A DNA stretch of 64,000 bases, from NCBI GenBank assembly GCA_032358165.1, contig JAALGY010000052.1, positions 186,001 to 250,000 of the forward strand. The letters run 5' to 3'. The translations under genes were made by a program, and so were the position numbers. Every line of letters starts with the position of its first letter. The stretch's first letter is position 1. Below, one piece after another: positions 32,513-45,732 of this stretch. Under the pieces are notes generated by a model. It did no database searches. It saw only the letters and a program-made list of their open reading frames with translations, and was not told the origin of the DNA. Source of the stretch: Diplosphaera chodatii. Lineage: Eukaryota > Chlorophyta > Trebouxiophyceae > Prasiolales > Stichococcaceae.

Positions 32513-35500
32513 CTAGCGCATGCCAGAGGAATACAGCGATGCCGGCGGCAGCGGCTGCTGCTGCTGCTGCTGTGGCTGCGCCGGCGCGGCTGTCGGCAGC
32601 GTCAGCGGCACGCCGGGCAGCAGCTGCACAGGCAGCACGAGCATTAGGTGACCACTGCAGCGAACCACGACAGGGGCTGACGCATGCACAGGGTTGTACA
32701 GGCACCTTGCACGCTGCAACAGCCTGGCCCTGGAGTCTGATCGCCAAACACACCATCGCGGGCTGGCCACTCGGCAGCAGCACCGGCTGGAAGCCGCCAG
32801 CCGGCGCCGGCTGCTGCTGCTGGTGGTGCTGGGGCTGCGGCGGCGGCTGCGGCGGCTGCGTCGGCCGCGGGGCCCCCTGCCACTGGCCTGGCGCCACGTC
32901 TGCGCCCATGCCCTGTAGCGGGCCGCCCGCGCCGGCGCCCAGGGCCATGCCGCCGATCGGCACCAGCTGCATGCCAGGCGGCACCTGGCGTTTTGGTGAA
33001 CAAATGCACATTTAGTTACATGAATTGGGGTTTCATACGATGATATATGTGCTTTATTGACTTGCATGAACAGCAACACGGTCCACGTCACGCCAGCTGC
33101 AAAGTCACAGCTGCGAGGGTCAGGGTGCAGGCCAACCTGCAAACAATTTCGTGTTGCATCTGCAGTACCTAGACGGTGGCCCAGCCAGGGGAGCAGGTGG
33201 GATGCACTGCCGGGTCTGCTGCCTTTGCCGCTGAATGTAGGTGACCATGCGTGCTGCACAAGGGTTTGCGCAAGGTGAGCCTCACACCAACCTGAAACTG
33301 GTGCATCTGGCCGCCGAAGCCCGGCTGCTGCTGAGGCGGTGGAAAGCCGCCGCGCTGCTGCTGCCCGCCGAAAGGCGGCGGCTGTGGCTGCTGCTGGTGG
33401 GCAGGCGAGGAAGCCCCGAAGTGCTGTGCGCCCCACTGCTGAGCGCGGTCAGCGTGCGGCGGCGGCTGCCGCCCGCCGCCAAGCTGCTGGTGGTGGTACT
33501 GCACCCCCGAGCCGCCAAACCGCTGCTGCTGCTGTCGCGGCGGGTGCGGCTGGCCCCCCTGGGGCGGCCACGGCGGGGGCATGGGCTCTGGTGCCTGGCC
33601 GCCGCCGCCGCCGCCAAAGCCGCCGGCGGCGCCACTGCGGGGCGAGAAGGTACCGTCGGCGCCGCCGCCGCCGCCGCCGTGCTGCTGCTGCCAGCGGCCG
33701 CGGCCCGCGCCGCTGCGGCCGCCTCTGCCGCCACTCCGCCCTGCATCAGGGATTGCTCCGCTCAGTGCACTCCCTCCTAGGCAAACAGCCATGCAGATGG
33801 CACTGCACGCTGCGGCCATGCTTGCTGCCGCTGCCATGGCCTGTGCAATGCAGCACCACTTTGGCGGCCTACTTTGACAGCGCGCCGTGGCCGCTGCTCA
33901 GCAGCGCCCACAAGGGCTTTGATGCGTGGCAAGGACCACAGCCTGCAGCCTCCGCCGCCGCCGTTTGCAGCCCCGCAGTCGGGGCAGCCGCTGACATGTG
34001 GCCAGGGACAAGGGTTGCCGCGCGCCCTGCGCTCAGGCGCATGGTCTGGCTGCCCACCTCTGCCGCCGGGCACGCCGCCGCCGCCGCCCCGGCCGCCGGG
34101 CTTCGCGGGCCGGCTGCCGCCCACCGCAGCAGCGCCGCCCTCGGCCGCCCGCTTCCCCTGCTGCCGCAGCCACTCCTGCTCCTGTGTGCGTGCGAGCAAA
34201 CCCGTCGAATCCGCCTTTCAAGCGGCATGCCGACCAAAGAAAGCAGGGCCGGTTGTGCTGCCAGTGCATGGGAAGCCGTGCCCCATCTGCCTCAGCCGGG
34301 ATACGGCGGGGTTGTTCCAAGGCGACGCAGCGGCTTGCAGGCAACTCGGTTTTTTCTGGAAATTTTTAGGTTCAATAAAGAAAAACAAAAATTTATAAAT
34401 AGAATACAGCATGCGGCGCGCCTGCTCATCGTCCGAGAAGGCGACCTCGTCGTCTTCTGCCCCCTGCTGCGCGTGTGCCGCCGCCGGCTCCTGCGCACGA
34501 CGATGCAGGGATATGGCACAGAGGGATAAGCCCTTTGGTGCAGTACGCCACTTACGCCCGGAAGGTGCTCCACAGCAGCTGTGCGACCGGGGCGCGGAGG
34601 CCCAAGGAGCCCCTGCAGCGCTACAGCGTACCAGTGACAGCCTCGCATTCCCGCTGTTCGTGAGGCATGCAAATGCGCACTGACGCGGCTGTCAATCAAT
34701 GGCGACACGCACCGGGCGCTGCGCCTCGGCGGCGTTGACGAACACCGCGCGCTGCTGGGGCGCGAGCACCGGCGCGCCCACCGCCACAACGTCTTCCAGC
34801 TGCCCCGGCCCGGCGTACCGCAGCGCGTACAGCGGCTTCGTCACCGGCCCAAACACCTGCGCGGCGCGGCACAGCATGCGCGTGACCCCATGCGCTTCAG
34901 AAGAAGATCAACTCGCAATCGTTCATATGAACCGTGCATCGTACTGTGTAGGGTGAGTATATTGAACAAAACGATTCTGTGCAGCCTGGCAAGCTGTGTG
35001 CCTGCACAGTGCCCGGCGGCATGCCGGCGCACCACACTCGGCGGCCTCGCTCGTGCCGAGTGCAACCATCATGTGCTGGCGTGTGAGCCGAACCCTGGTG
35101 TGTGCACTAAACCCTAAAATGCCAAATGTCAATGCCCACCTCCTCCACGCGGCCCAGGGGCGTGCGGTCCCCGAGGCACAGCACCGACTCGATGTCCAGC
35201 GCCCGCGTCAGCTCCCGCGCCTGCAGATTGCATTCTAGGGGAGTCGACTTCGGGTTTGGGGCCTGCGCCTGGGCTCTGTGGATGGGACTCACCGTGCCAA
35301 GTACAACCAATCTGCCCAGCAGGGATGGCCGGCTGAGCTACGAGTTGCTTCACGCACATCACACAGGCTGGCGCTGCTGTCAGCTGCAAAGCGTTCCTAA
35401 GCGCAAACGCTACCAGGGCTTTGTATGTGACATGCTTGTCCGCTGTGCACACTCTGGGGCCCCACCTGCACGACCAGCATGCCCTCAACGACGGCGGAGA

Positions 35501-35961
35501 CGCTGCCGACAGGCAGCAGCGGCTCGGCGGGGTCGATGACGATGGCCTCGGCGGCCGGAAGCGGCGGAAGCACCTCCGGGTCCAGCGCCGTGCCCGCTGC
35601 ATCCTCCTCGTCGCTCGCGCCGGCAACCATCTTCTCCAGCACCACCTGTTGCAAGTGCACATGCCTTCACTGTGTTGCTTGTCAGCAGAGGGTGAGGTGA
35701 GGCGCCGACACTCCAGTGCGCAGCTCGGGTTAGAGCCGCAGGTCGGCGGGAAGCTGTGGCGGTCGACGGTTGCTGCGGCGCTGCAGGCTGCTGCAGGCCG
35801 GCAGACGTGCAGGCTCGGCTGGCGCCGCGTGCGTTCAGCTGCCGGCCGTCCGTCCTGACCATGCGCGGGCGCCCGCCAGGTTTTAGACTTAGGGGTTCAG
35901 ACTTAGGGTCTTCTGAACCCTTCCGCACCTGCATGTCCTCGGGCTCGTCGTCATCGGACGA

Positions 35962-35992
<31 letters not shown>

Positions 35993-37068
35993 GAGGGCAG
36001 CTGCAGCGCCCGCAGCCCCGCCAGCGGCGCGCCGCCGGAGGCCTCCGCCCGCTGCACCACCTGCAGCGCCACCCGCACGGCGCCGCCCTGGGCCACGCAC
36101 ACGAGGCGGCGGTCCTCTCGCGGTCCCGTTTCAGCTTGGGAGGCGCAACCCGAACCGGCTACATTCTGCTGGGCTTGCACTGGCGGATGCAGACATTGAC
36201 CGGGGGCGGCTGCTTCCGAGCGTCAGGCCATGCGGCTGGAGCTGCCCAATGAGGCCGTCGCACAACGCACCTCGGCCGTCAGGGTGACCGCCACATGCGC
36301 GCCGCCGTCACTCGTGCCGGAGTCGCCGCCGGCAGCGGCAGCGGCTGCAACCAGATCCATCTCTGCATCGCTGTCCTGCAGGCGGCGCCATCACCATGTG
36401 ATGAGAAGTTTCGGGTGTGATCGTGCAACCCTATCCTGGCCTGTCCCGCAGAGGCGTGTGCCATGATGCCGCAGTGACATGCGAATGACCGGTGTTCAGA
36501 TGCAGCAGGGCTGCACCTCTTCGGAGCTGGAGTCGTCCGCCGCTGCCCTGGCCCTGAGCTGCGCGATGCGTGCCGCGTCATACTGGCTCATCTGCAGCAC
36601 GGCAGCACACATTTGCGTGGTACATCGCTCCGACGTCGGTAAAACCTGGCAGTAGGCAGCCCTGCTGCCGTGACGGGCGTGACTTCACACAGGATGCAGT
36701 GATTGTATCTGTACCGTGCCACATGACGCACATGCATGCTGACCTGGCTCTGGTATGCTGGGTCGGCCATGGCAGCATGCGCCGCCGCCGCTGCGACCTC
36801 CAGATCATCCACCGACGGCAGCTCGCCGTTGTCGTGGTACTCCTCCTGGTCCGGCTGCCGGACTGCACGAAGGTAGGAGACGCATCAGAGCTGCACTCAG
36901 GCCGCCCTGGCTCAAAGCACGAGCATGCACAGTGACGCAGCTGCGCCATTGGCCGCGGCGGCGGATGCATCGCACACCTCTCGGCGCCAGGTGCTGCTGC
37001 CGGCCGTTGTATTGAGAGCGGCCCTGCTGCTGGCGCTGCTGCTGCCAGTGGCTGCGCCCGAAGGCCAT
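32513..37068 (-). CDS. NAF1: NAF1-like H/ACA snoRNP assembly factor
   Basis: The start ATG is at 37068 (MAFGRSHWQQQRQQQG). Exons include 36978-37068, 36744-36862, 36517-36591 (ends DDSSSEE), 36271-36375, about 35929-36168 (polyGly then SSDDDEPEDMQ), 35466-35645, 35140-35220, 34713-34856, about 34410-34490 and Gly/Gln-rich exons down to the stop at 32513. The Gar1/Naf1 core is clear: LPPLPAAEAIVIDP, then ESVLCLGDRTPLGRVEE joined to VFGPVTKPLYALRY at a clean junction, and later DDEVAFSDDEQARR, the acidic motif after the core. NAF1 chaperones H/ACA RNPs (pseudouridylation, telomerase RNA) before GAR1 replaces it. The C-terminus is a long GGRG/GQQ-rich disordered tail. The KGSDAS-like link between the core and acidic motif is not resolved. 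Confidence 0.85.
34346..34410. other. AT-rich island within NAF1
   Basis: About 65 bp of strongly AT-rich sequence (A-tracts, AATAAAG, ATTTATAAATAG) in otherwise GC-rich DNA, immediately next to the exon encoding the acidic FSDDE motif. On the sense strand the open frame continues into it and reads Phe/Tyr/Lys-rich residues, so it is probably intron start or an insertion. Confidence 0.7.
35962..35991. repeat. (GCC)n run encoding polyGly in NAF1
   Basis: About ten consecutive GCC units on the plus strand. On the sense strand they encode a ten-residue Gly tract just before the SSDDDE motif. Confidence 0.9.
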
Positions 37069-37809
37069 TGTGCTGGTGCCTTATAGGTGTCGGAGTTGGT
37101 GCAATGTGGTGGCGGCCTATGAGCAGTGTTTCTGACTACATTGCAAAGTCCATCTGTCTGGATCAATGCATCTTTTCACAGAATACTACCACACCGCCGG
37201 GTTGGGTGCACGTGTGGGCGCTTGCTGTGTGTTGAGCAACCAGCCTTCGGGACGGATGCCATGCAAAGTTTCAGCAAAACACCGCAGCAGCAGCCCACGA
37301 GTTGCAAGCCTGTCTACTTTCGGAAAACTAGCGAAGTAAATGTAACCACAGGAGGACTGCACGCTCTGTGCTCTGTCGCCCAGCATCTGCTCGTTGCTTG
37401 TGCCGGTTGGGACAACTGCAGTTGGCACGCCTATCATAAGTAACTCCCTTCATACACCACAGCCAATTATTCTTCAATCAAACCACAAACTTCATGCAAA
37501 ATGTTGTTCAAATGTGACCCTGACCTGGCTGACATTGTGGCCCGCAATCCTGACCTCATCTCTGCGCAGCAGCCGGCCTGCCTGCCCCGTATCCAACACT
37601 GCAGTGGTCTGCATGCTGTCCTCCACACGCCAAAGTTATCAGCAAGACCCGCAAATGTGTCCCCAGCGTTCCACAGCCGCCGCCGCTCTGTGCCAGCAAC
37701 GCAGCCGGAACGTGCACTTCTACAGAGAACCTGCACCTCGAACGCGCCCTGCAAGGTCGTCGAGTCCACTGCCCTGAAGCGGCAACCTGCCCGCTTCCAG
37801 CTGCCGCCG
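37069..37809. other. Intergenic between NAF1 start and PMS1 stop
   Basis: No conserved reading frame. Both flanking genes are on the minus strand, so this contains the NAF1 promoter and the PMS1 3' UTR. Confidence 0.5.
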
Positions 37810-40800
37810 TCACGCCAGCCCGGTGCGCAGCAGCTTCATGGTGGGGCGGCCGTGGGGGCACTGCCACGGGGACTCTAGATCCGCGAGGTGGTCCACCACG
37901 CGCCGCATCTGCCTTTTGTCCAGCGCCGTGCCGATCATGATGCTGGAGCGGCACGCGCGGCTCGCCAGCATCTTGCGCACCCTGCAGATGAAACGGCCAG
38001 GTGGCTGCCTGGGGGAGCCTGATCACTTTTGACGCTGCAGCCGTGAGACCCATGCTGTGCTTACGCCAAGCCCAGCCTTTCCAGTTGTCTGCTGCCTGAC
38101 ATTGGCAGATTGACTAACAATGGTCCGGAGAACAAGAGGCAGGTCGCGGTTCACGCACACAGCCGCCTGCACCCAGGGCTCGCAGTTGAGGCCGCAAGAC
38201 ACGTCCGCACGGCAGGAGCCCGCGCTGGGCAGCCGGCCGCAGGCATGCCCACGACGCTCGCGAGGGGCGTCGTCTTCGACCAGGGTGGTCCTCGCCGCGC
38301 CCGGCGCCACAGCCCCGCTGGCTAAACCCTGGCCGCGCACCTGGACGGCCGCACGACGGCGGAGGTGATGTCGGCGGCGGGCGCCCGGGCGGCGCCCACC
38401 GCCATCTCCGCCCCCGTGCCCTCCTCCAGCAGCGCGAGCAGCTCCCTCGCGTCCGCCGCGCCAAAGGTGATCTGCGGAGGGCCACGTCTGGCTGGGTGCA
38501 CTCCGGCGGTTCTCTCTTGCTGGGACTTGTGTGTACAAGTGGACGCTGACAGTCCGCAGGCAGCCAGCTCAGCAGCAGTGCCAAGGCGGCTGATGTGAAG
38601 AAAAGAACAAATTTACATATCAACACCACCTTCTGGCTGAGGGGCACGGCCGACAGCATGAGGCGACCATCGCCGCCCTCCACAAAATCGAAGCCATTCC
38701 TCTGAAACACCTTCAGGTGGTCCCTGCGGATGCCAGCACTCATCCGGACCGACTCTGTTTGGTATCACATGTCCACATCCCCTGGCCTCAGTACTGCAGC
38801 ACATGACTGTCCTGCACACTCCTTGCGCACACACACTCCTTGAGCTGCTCTCCTCACAATTTGACAGGTGTTAGAAAGGCACACCGCAGCGCGAGGTCCT
38901 CCATGGGCGACAGGTGCAGCTGCTGCGGGCACACCAGCGGCTGCCGGTTGAGCACCGTCGTGGCCTGCAGCAGTGAGCAGAGCCGTTGGGGCCGTGCTCA
39001 TGCACCCGACGCAAGGCTTCTCAGGATCCAGGGTTCAGGTCTGGTACATCCAGCGCTGATCCGCTCGGGCGCCCACAGAACGCGTCGAGCTCACATGTTT
39101 CAGCGTGTGCACGTGAACACCAGCAACCAGCAGGCGGCTTGCAGCGCACCGTGAGGCGCTCGAAGTTGTACTTCTCGTCGGCCGCGTGCTGGTCGACGAT
39201 GTACAGGTCGCCGCCCAGGGTGCATAATATGAAGCCCACGTTGAATTGGCCCACGACCTGCGGCGGCGGCGGCGGCCCCACCGTCACATCGAGCCGACGG
39301 GCGTCGGCGCTCGGCGGATGGGAACCATGTCAGCAGCAACAGCATGCTTCGCGCCAGCACCAGTCCTGTCATGTCGTTGTACTATGTGTTATAACACGTT
39401 GATGTTTATCACAACAGTGTTTGATTGAGGTGCACCTCCATGCGCCGGAAGTCTTCCTTCTTGAAGACGCGCTCCAGCACGGCGGCGGCTGCGGCCTCCG
39501 CTTCCTCCCGAGCGGCGCCGCTGGCGGCGGCAGACGCCTGGACAGCATAAGAGCTGGATAGGAAGTTTTGATCTGCCGGGAGTGCCGTCTGAACACAACC
39601 CAAGCGACACATGATGCAATGACGAGGCGCTGCAGGCGCACGCTGCTGAAGCGCTGCCGGCTCATCAAGGGTTGGGTTCGACACCCAGCTGCCGTGCTCT
39701 GTCCTGCACAGCCTGAAGCAGAGCTAGATTGCAGTCACAGTCCCAGGGGCATCCTGGCGTTGTGCACACAGCCGTACCTCCAGTGACGCGGCTGCCAGCG
39801 CCGCCGCGCCGCCCGTGTCCGCGCCCCCTGCTGCTGTTGCTGTCCGCCGACCTCCTTCTGTCGCCTCCGCCGCAGCCGTCGTCTGTGCCCTCTTGCTCTC
39901 AGCCTCGAGCTTCATGCTGGCAAACTCCGCCTGCGCAGCCAGGGCACACAGATATCAGCCACTTCCAAGCCGCTCAGCAGGGGCTGTACTGTCAGATGCA
40001 TGCTGCTGTGCGCATGCAGCCACCGCCACCCCCGTGACACTACACCTGACCAGTTCACAAGCTGACTTCATAGCTGAAGTCACATGTCGATGTGCAGCAG
40101 AAGCCTTGATGACACATCGAAGCTCAGAGCCTGGAACCTTGACTTGTCCCCAGCTACCTGTGGGGTTTACCGACAGCCAGGGCTGGGACGCACCTCCCAG
40201 TCGACGGACCACACGATGTCGGGCCGCCCCGCACGCAAGCCGCCAGCCGCCGGCGGCGCCGGATCCCCTGCCTCTTCACCAGCCGCCGACGTGGCGCCGG
40301 CGGCCGCCGGGCTGCCGGGCGGCTGCCCGCCCGCAGTCCCGCCGCCGCCGCCGCCGGCGGGCGGCGCGTCTGATCCAGCGGGCCGCCCGGCCCCTGAAGC
40401 GTCCTCCGGGCCCAGGTCGCCGGTGCCGTGGCCGAGGTCGTCCCACGGCATCGCCGCCTGCCGGCCACACACCACCCGGGCTGATCCACTCCACAGGGGT
40501 CATGGCTGTGGCGTGTCAGCGGTCATCCACCGGGCGCGTTGAACAGCTCAAGAGTCAGCGTCCCGGCGGGGAGTGCTCACCTTGATGGGCTCATCGTCCC
40601 AGTCCATGGCATCCGGTTCTCTTGCTGCTGGCTGACTCCGCGCCATGCTGCCGCCGCCTGCCGCCGCACGGCCTGCGGGCTCCGCCGCTGCCGCTGCGCC
40701 GCCCGCGGCTGGGCTGTCTGGCGGCGCCGACGGCAGCCGCTGTGCCGCTGCCTCGGGCTGAGCCTGTCGGCCGGCACCCTCGTCCCTTGCCTCCTCGATG

Positions 40801-43800
40801 CCACCATCGCTGTGGCGCCTAGGACCAAGGTCGGCGCTGCTTCCAGCACCGTACCCAAAAGCGTCATCATCCACTAGACCCTCGCTAACATCCTCGTGCC
40901 CGCCTCCCGCCGGCCTGCTGGGAGGTCGCAAGTCGGGCGCCACATCAGCGCGACCTGGCGCAGCAGCAGCAGCCGCAGCTCAGCACTGCCAGCAGAAGCC
41001 TGCAACATCGAGCTGCCACTCTAGGGTTTATGATGTGGTGCTGCGGCCCTGGGATAGGCTGTTCAGCCATGACCGCATGCTGCAGATGGGTTTAGGGTTC
41101 AGTCTGAAGCCGTCTCATGCTGGAGGGGTGCAAGACCCGCAGCTTCCGGCTTCCGTTATCTCACCAGCAGCAGGGCTTGCCAAGGCAATTGAAGGCTTCA
41201 CCTGTCGGCTCCTGCTTGATGGACTGCAGGAACGCTCCCATGGAGCGCTGCTTGCGGCGCACGGGTGCAGCCACCGGCGGCAGAGCCCCTGCAGCAGGCA
41301 GCCCCCCTGCGGCAGCGGCCCCAAAGTGTCAAACCAGCCGTGTGCACATGTCAGCCTGCGGTGCTGACTGTGCAAAGCTCGTGGCGGCTTCTTGCCTCCC
41401 GGTGCGGAGAGTGACGGCACACCAGGGGGAAGATGAGGCGAGTGCGGACCACCAAGCCTGAAATGCAGATGCCGGTTGATGCGTCATGTGAGTGCACAGC
41501 CCAGAAGTCTTCAACACAACACTATGGGGCACCTGCGGCAGTTGCGCTGGCGCCCCTGGGGAGGAAGGCTGTGAAGGGCCGTGGCGGCGGCCGCCGCTGC
41601 TGCGCCTTGCACTCAGGCTCCGCCCCGGGCTCCGTTTTGACCACAGGCCGCGCCGCGCCGCCGAGGCTGAAGCGCGCGAGGCCCGAGCCTGGGTCGGCCG
41701 GCTCGTCAGCTGCCCCATCGTGCATCTCCTCTGGTGCCGCATGTGCAGCGGCCTGCCTGCCGCTGCCGCTGCCGCTGCGAGCCACGCCAGCCGCTGCATC
41801 CGCCTCCAGCGCTGCCATGTCCACCCCGCCGCTCTGCCCCCCACCATCTTCACGTTCCGAGCTGTCTGCTGCCGCCGCCGCTGAATGATTATTCTCGCTG
41901 GACAGCCGCTCGCCGGCAGCCCAGGGCGGCGGCGGCGGCGATGCCGCCCTGCCAACCCCGTCGCGTCTCACCACCCCGCCATCCTCTGCGGCCGCGGCCG
42001 CAGCGCCCCCTGCGGCGGCGGCCGCCGGCTGCGCGGAGGCCGGGAGGAAGCGCGAGAAGGCGCCCGCTGCAGGGCCGCCGCCGCCGCGCTTCCGAGGCGC
42101 CTGGCGCCAAAGCGGGACACAAGTGATCAGGTGATGCTACGATGCCTCAGCATAGGGCGGGCGCTCTGGCCGTGACACCACTTTGTGCTCCAGATGTTGT
42201 TCCGCATAACATATCACGGCACCGTCCGCTGCCAGGCAGTCCTCATATGGAACATGCATGCTGACCAGGCCGGCTCGGATCTGACTCACCGCGTCCAAAG
42301 CCGCCCCAGCTGCCCGGCGCTTCTGCGCCTGGCTGCCCGGCGGCTGCTGCGTCTGGAAGACCTCTGCGCCCGGGTCCCACGCCTCCTGCAGCGCCTACAG
42401 GTGGAGGACACATATGCTGAGGTGCTCCGCACCGTTGAGGCTCTCGTTCACGACTGTCCTTTCCCCAGCGCATCGAGACACTTGCGCGCCAAACGTCTGG
42501 TGAGCACCAGTGACACCAGCGACACCAGCGCCGTCACCTCAGGCAGCAAGGTGGCATAATGGACGGACACGATTGCCTCTGGTAAACTTTGCGGCGCTAT
42601 CTTATCTTTTTTAAAAAGCTTGGGGAAAAACGAAAAATTGTTCGATTCAAATACCGTTTTACCAATGAATTATTTGGCAGTTATCTGCTCAGCCCAAAAA
42701 AAACCCTACATTCAGAAAAGATCGCACCTGCTTGAGCACATCCAGGATGGCCTTCTCGCTGTGCAGCATGACCTTGCGCTTGTCCGGCGTCACGTTCACG
42801 TCGTACCTGCACCCACCCAGTGTTGATTCGCTCTGTTTGTTGCAGCTGGCTCGGGTCGCTGCGACTGATGCATCAAAGCCCTTCCTTCTTCCTTTGTGGA
42901 GACAGCCAGCACAGCCAGCACACCATTCGGCACTGGGCGGGTTCATGCATGGAAGCACCAGCTGCGAGCAGCAGCAGCAGCAGCGGCAGCCTCACGTGTC
43001 GGTGGGCACCATGATGTTGAGGATGGCCACAGGCTTGGACGCATTCGCTGCGGGGCTGGACAGCGACCTGCGGCGCACGACCCGTCAGCTGGTGTTTTTG
43101 ATGCCGACTGTGTGACCCTGAAAGTCCAGCATGTACAACACACGTCTCCTGGATGCAGACGCAGATGGGGTGGGTTCAGAGACGAAAGGTGGGCTGGCTG
43201 GCGCAGAGCAGCTGTTGGGGAGCAACACACATGCAGCATTGCGCAGACTTTGGACACATGGTCGTGAAGGTCTGGCCCAACACACATGCAGACTCTGGCT
43301 CGATGAGGACTGTGACGCCCACTTGTACGACTCGTTGAGCAGGCGCGTGGCCTTGGGCACGTCCACGGGGCGGCCGTTGAGGTAAAGGAACTGCCGGTCG
43401 CCGGCGGCGCGGCCGAAGCTGCGGCCCGCCCTCGACACCATTCTGTGTGCAGAATGAACAGGGTTTAGGACATGAACAGAAGGGCCATGACATTCCTAGT
43501 GGAAGAGCTGCAGAGCTCCAGAGACCTCGCTGGACTGTCTGTGCTTGCATTGGGGTAGCCCTGCAGGGTGCCGGCGCAGGGTGGCTCCCTCGCGATCCTC
43601 GGAGCCCGGCAGCGCGCCTGCAGGCGCAGCCGACGCACGAAACAGCTTCACCCGCAACCACCAGGCAGGAGCGCTTGATTGTGCGAGATTGACCCGCCCG
43701 CACCCGCTGATCTGCAGCCCGTCGGCGCCGCCCGCCTGCAGCGGCTGCAGCGCCTCGGCCGCCTTGCCGCCGAACACCGCCACCGCCCGGTCCCGCAGGC

Positions 43801-45732
43801 CGTCGGCGCCCGGCACGCTGACCACCGTGGAGCGGCCGCCGGAGCCCGACTGCAGTGCGCACACGCAGCGGCGGCGTCAGCGGCTGCGTCGGACGCGGTG
43901 GGTGCTTGACGTATGCGCGCAGGTACTTCCGCAGTCAGCGGTCACCTGCCTGGACGTTGTGTGGGATGCAGCAGCTGTTTGCCAACAGGAACCTGACCAT
44001 AGTTGTACACATGATCATACTGAGATACTGAGATACTGAGAGATAACCAGAAGGATGCAGGACCACCCGATACCCCGCAGCTGGCGCCAGGCCAGTCTGG
44101 CAGCTGGATGCAGGGGCCACCTGGTTGGAGCAGGTGACGCGCACGCCGGCCGCAATCAGCGCGTACGCCTGCAGCAGCGCGACCAGCTTGCCGTACTCCC
44201 GTCGCAGGTGGCGCTGCAGCTCCTGAGGATGAACCCATTTCGCATATCAGCACTTTCAAGCTCAATCTGGGTTGCACCTTCGCTGTTGAGTCCACTCTCA
44301 AGAGACCTGATGCGAGGCAGAGGGTGCAAACTCGGTTCAGCACCACCCGCTGGAAAGATGTGTACAATCTCACAACCCAATCACAGAGCTCGAACCCATA
44401 GGTACACTGCGAGCTGGCCCAGCAAATGGGGACGTGCAGGGTGGTTCAGTGTGAAACACAATAGAAAACACAATAACAATATGATAATATAAATTGCACG
44501 CACAGGGGGTTGTGGCGCGCACCTTGTGGCGCACGGGCAGGCACTTGAACAGGTCCCGCACCGCCACGGTCGTGCCGGGCGCCCGCGCGGCGGCGGCCTG
44601 CCCCGCCAGCGCCCCGTCCCGGGCGTACGTCAGCCGCTGCGCCGCCGCTGGCGGGGCCGGCACAGCACCCGGGAGTCAGGCGCTGCAAGGTGGTGTCTGA
44701 CGGCAGAGACAGGCAGCGCCGTGCGCGCGATGGGCACCGGGCGCCGTGCACGGCATGAATCGCTCCCTGCGCTGTGCTGGGCACGCTGCACGACGGCTTG
44801 GCCGGGTGGGGGGTCCCCCTGCCGCGCCCCCGGCTCGATGTGTTGCATGGATCCGGGCACACCTTGGTCCGGGGTGCGCGTGATGATGGTGAGCTCCGCC
44901 AGCGCGCACATCGCGCTGAGCGCCTCGCCCCGGAAGCCAAAGGTCGTGACCGCCTGCAGAAACTTGCGGCGACGCATGTGTTTGACAGACCAAGCCACTA
45001 TACAGCGGCGGCGTGAACTTGCCCACCGGTCGAATGCTGGCATGGCTTCGAACGGAGCAACAACAACTGGGTGCAGCCCCACGTTCTCAGAGAAGCTGCT
45101 TCATATGCTCAGAGGAGGTATTGCATCACAGGGACGGCGTCAGAAGGGGGCCCTGCCCAGCGCCGCCGTGCATCCGGCGCTGCGCACCTCCAGGTCGGTG
45201 AAGCGCGCCAGCTTGGAGGTGTGGTGCGCCAGCGTCACGGTCTGGTAGTCCGCGGGCGGGATGCCGGGCCCGTTGTCCGCCACCTCTATCAGCTCGCTGC
45301 CACACTCCCTCAGCCGCACCTGGGGCGCGATTCGGATTTCGTCTCTCAAATGTTGGATCGGGTCACACCATGCGCTGATGCTCATGACGTCCACACGCCG
45401 CTGACAGAAGGACCCTGGGAGCCGACATGCAACGGGCTGGCGGCTGGCTGCAGAGCGACCTCTTGCACCGCGAGAGGACTATGTCGAATTCCGCACCTCG
45501 ATGGACGTGGCGCCTGCGTCCAGGCTGTTCTCAACCAGCTCCTGCACAGGGGCGCGTCACAGATGAGCCAACAAAGTGACGGCATCCGGGGCACCATCGG
45601 CGGGGCGTCGACGGCGCATCGCCGCACCTTGGCACAGCCCGCCAGGTCCAGGATGACTTGGCCGGAGCAGATGCGGTGCAGCGAGCTCTTGTCGATCTTC
45701 TGGATGGTAGGGGAGGGACCTGGTGCGGTCAT
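37810..45732 (-). CDS. PMS1: MutL homologue PMS1 (plant-type; animal PMS2 orthologue)
   Basis: Twenty-two exons sum exactly to 1,085 codons: 45628-45732, 45497-45541, 45188-45319, 44863-44953, 44523-44647, 44121-44222, 43704-43849, 43323-43442, 42996-43067, 42728-42806, 42290-42394, 41533-42100, 41202-41288, 40581-40954, 40194-40457, 39778-39930, 39436-39537, 39150-39257, 38885-38964, 38630-38723, 38341-38471 and 37810-37981. GHKL ATPase motifs are present: [32 protein letters not shown], then LPVRHK and [12 protein letters not shown]. After a roughly 430-residue Ala/Gly/Pro linker, the C-terminal domain has GQFNVGFI, the endonuclease motif [12 protein letters not shown] (about residue 912), [11 protein letters not shown] and CPHGRPTM. 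It would partner MLH1 as the mismatch-repair nicking endonuclease. All metal-site motifs look intact. Confidence 0.95.
42580..42725. other. AT-rich island in a PMS1 intron
   Basis: About 145 bp with A/T tracts (TTTTTTAAAAAGC, AAAAACGAAAAATTG, CCAAAAAAAACCC), markedly unlike the rest of the window. It sits in the intron between exons 42728-42806 and 42290-42394. Confidence 0.75.
44017..44041. repeat. Tandem ATACTGAG repeat in a PMS1 intron
   Basis: Three consecutive copies of an 8-bp unit (ATACTGAG), non-coding. Confidence 0.8.

Noticed and set aside
33339..34529. 396-codon plus-strand frame over the NAF1 3' half
   Set aside because: Antisense to Gly/Gln-rich NAF1 exons; Ala/Arg-rich composition as expected from the reverse of GCC/CAG-rich DNA.
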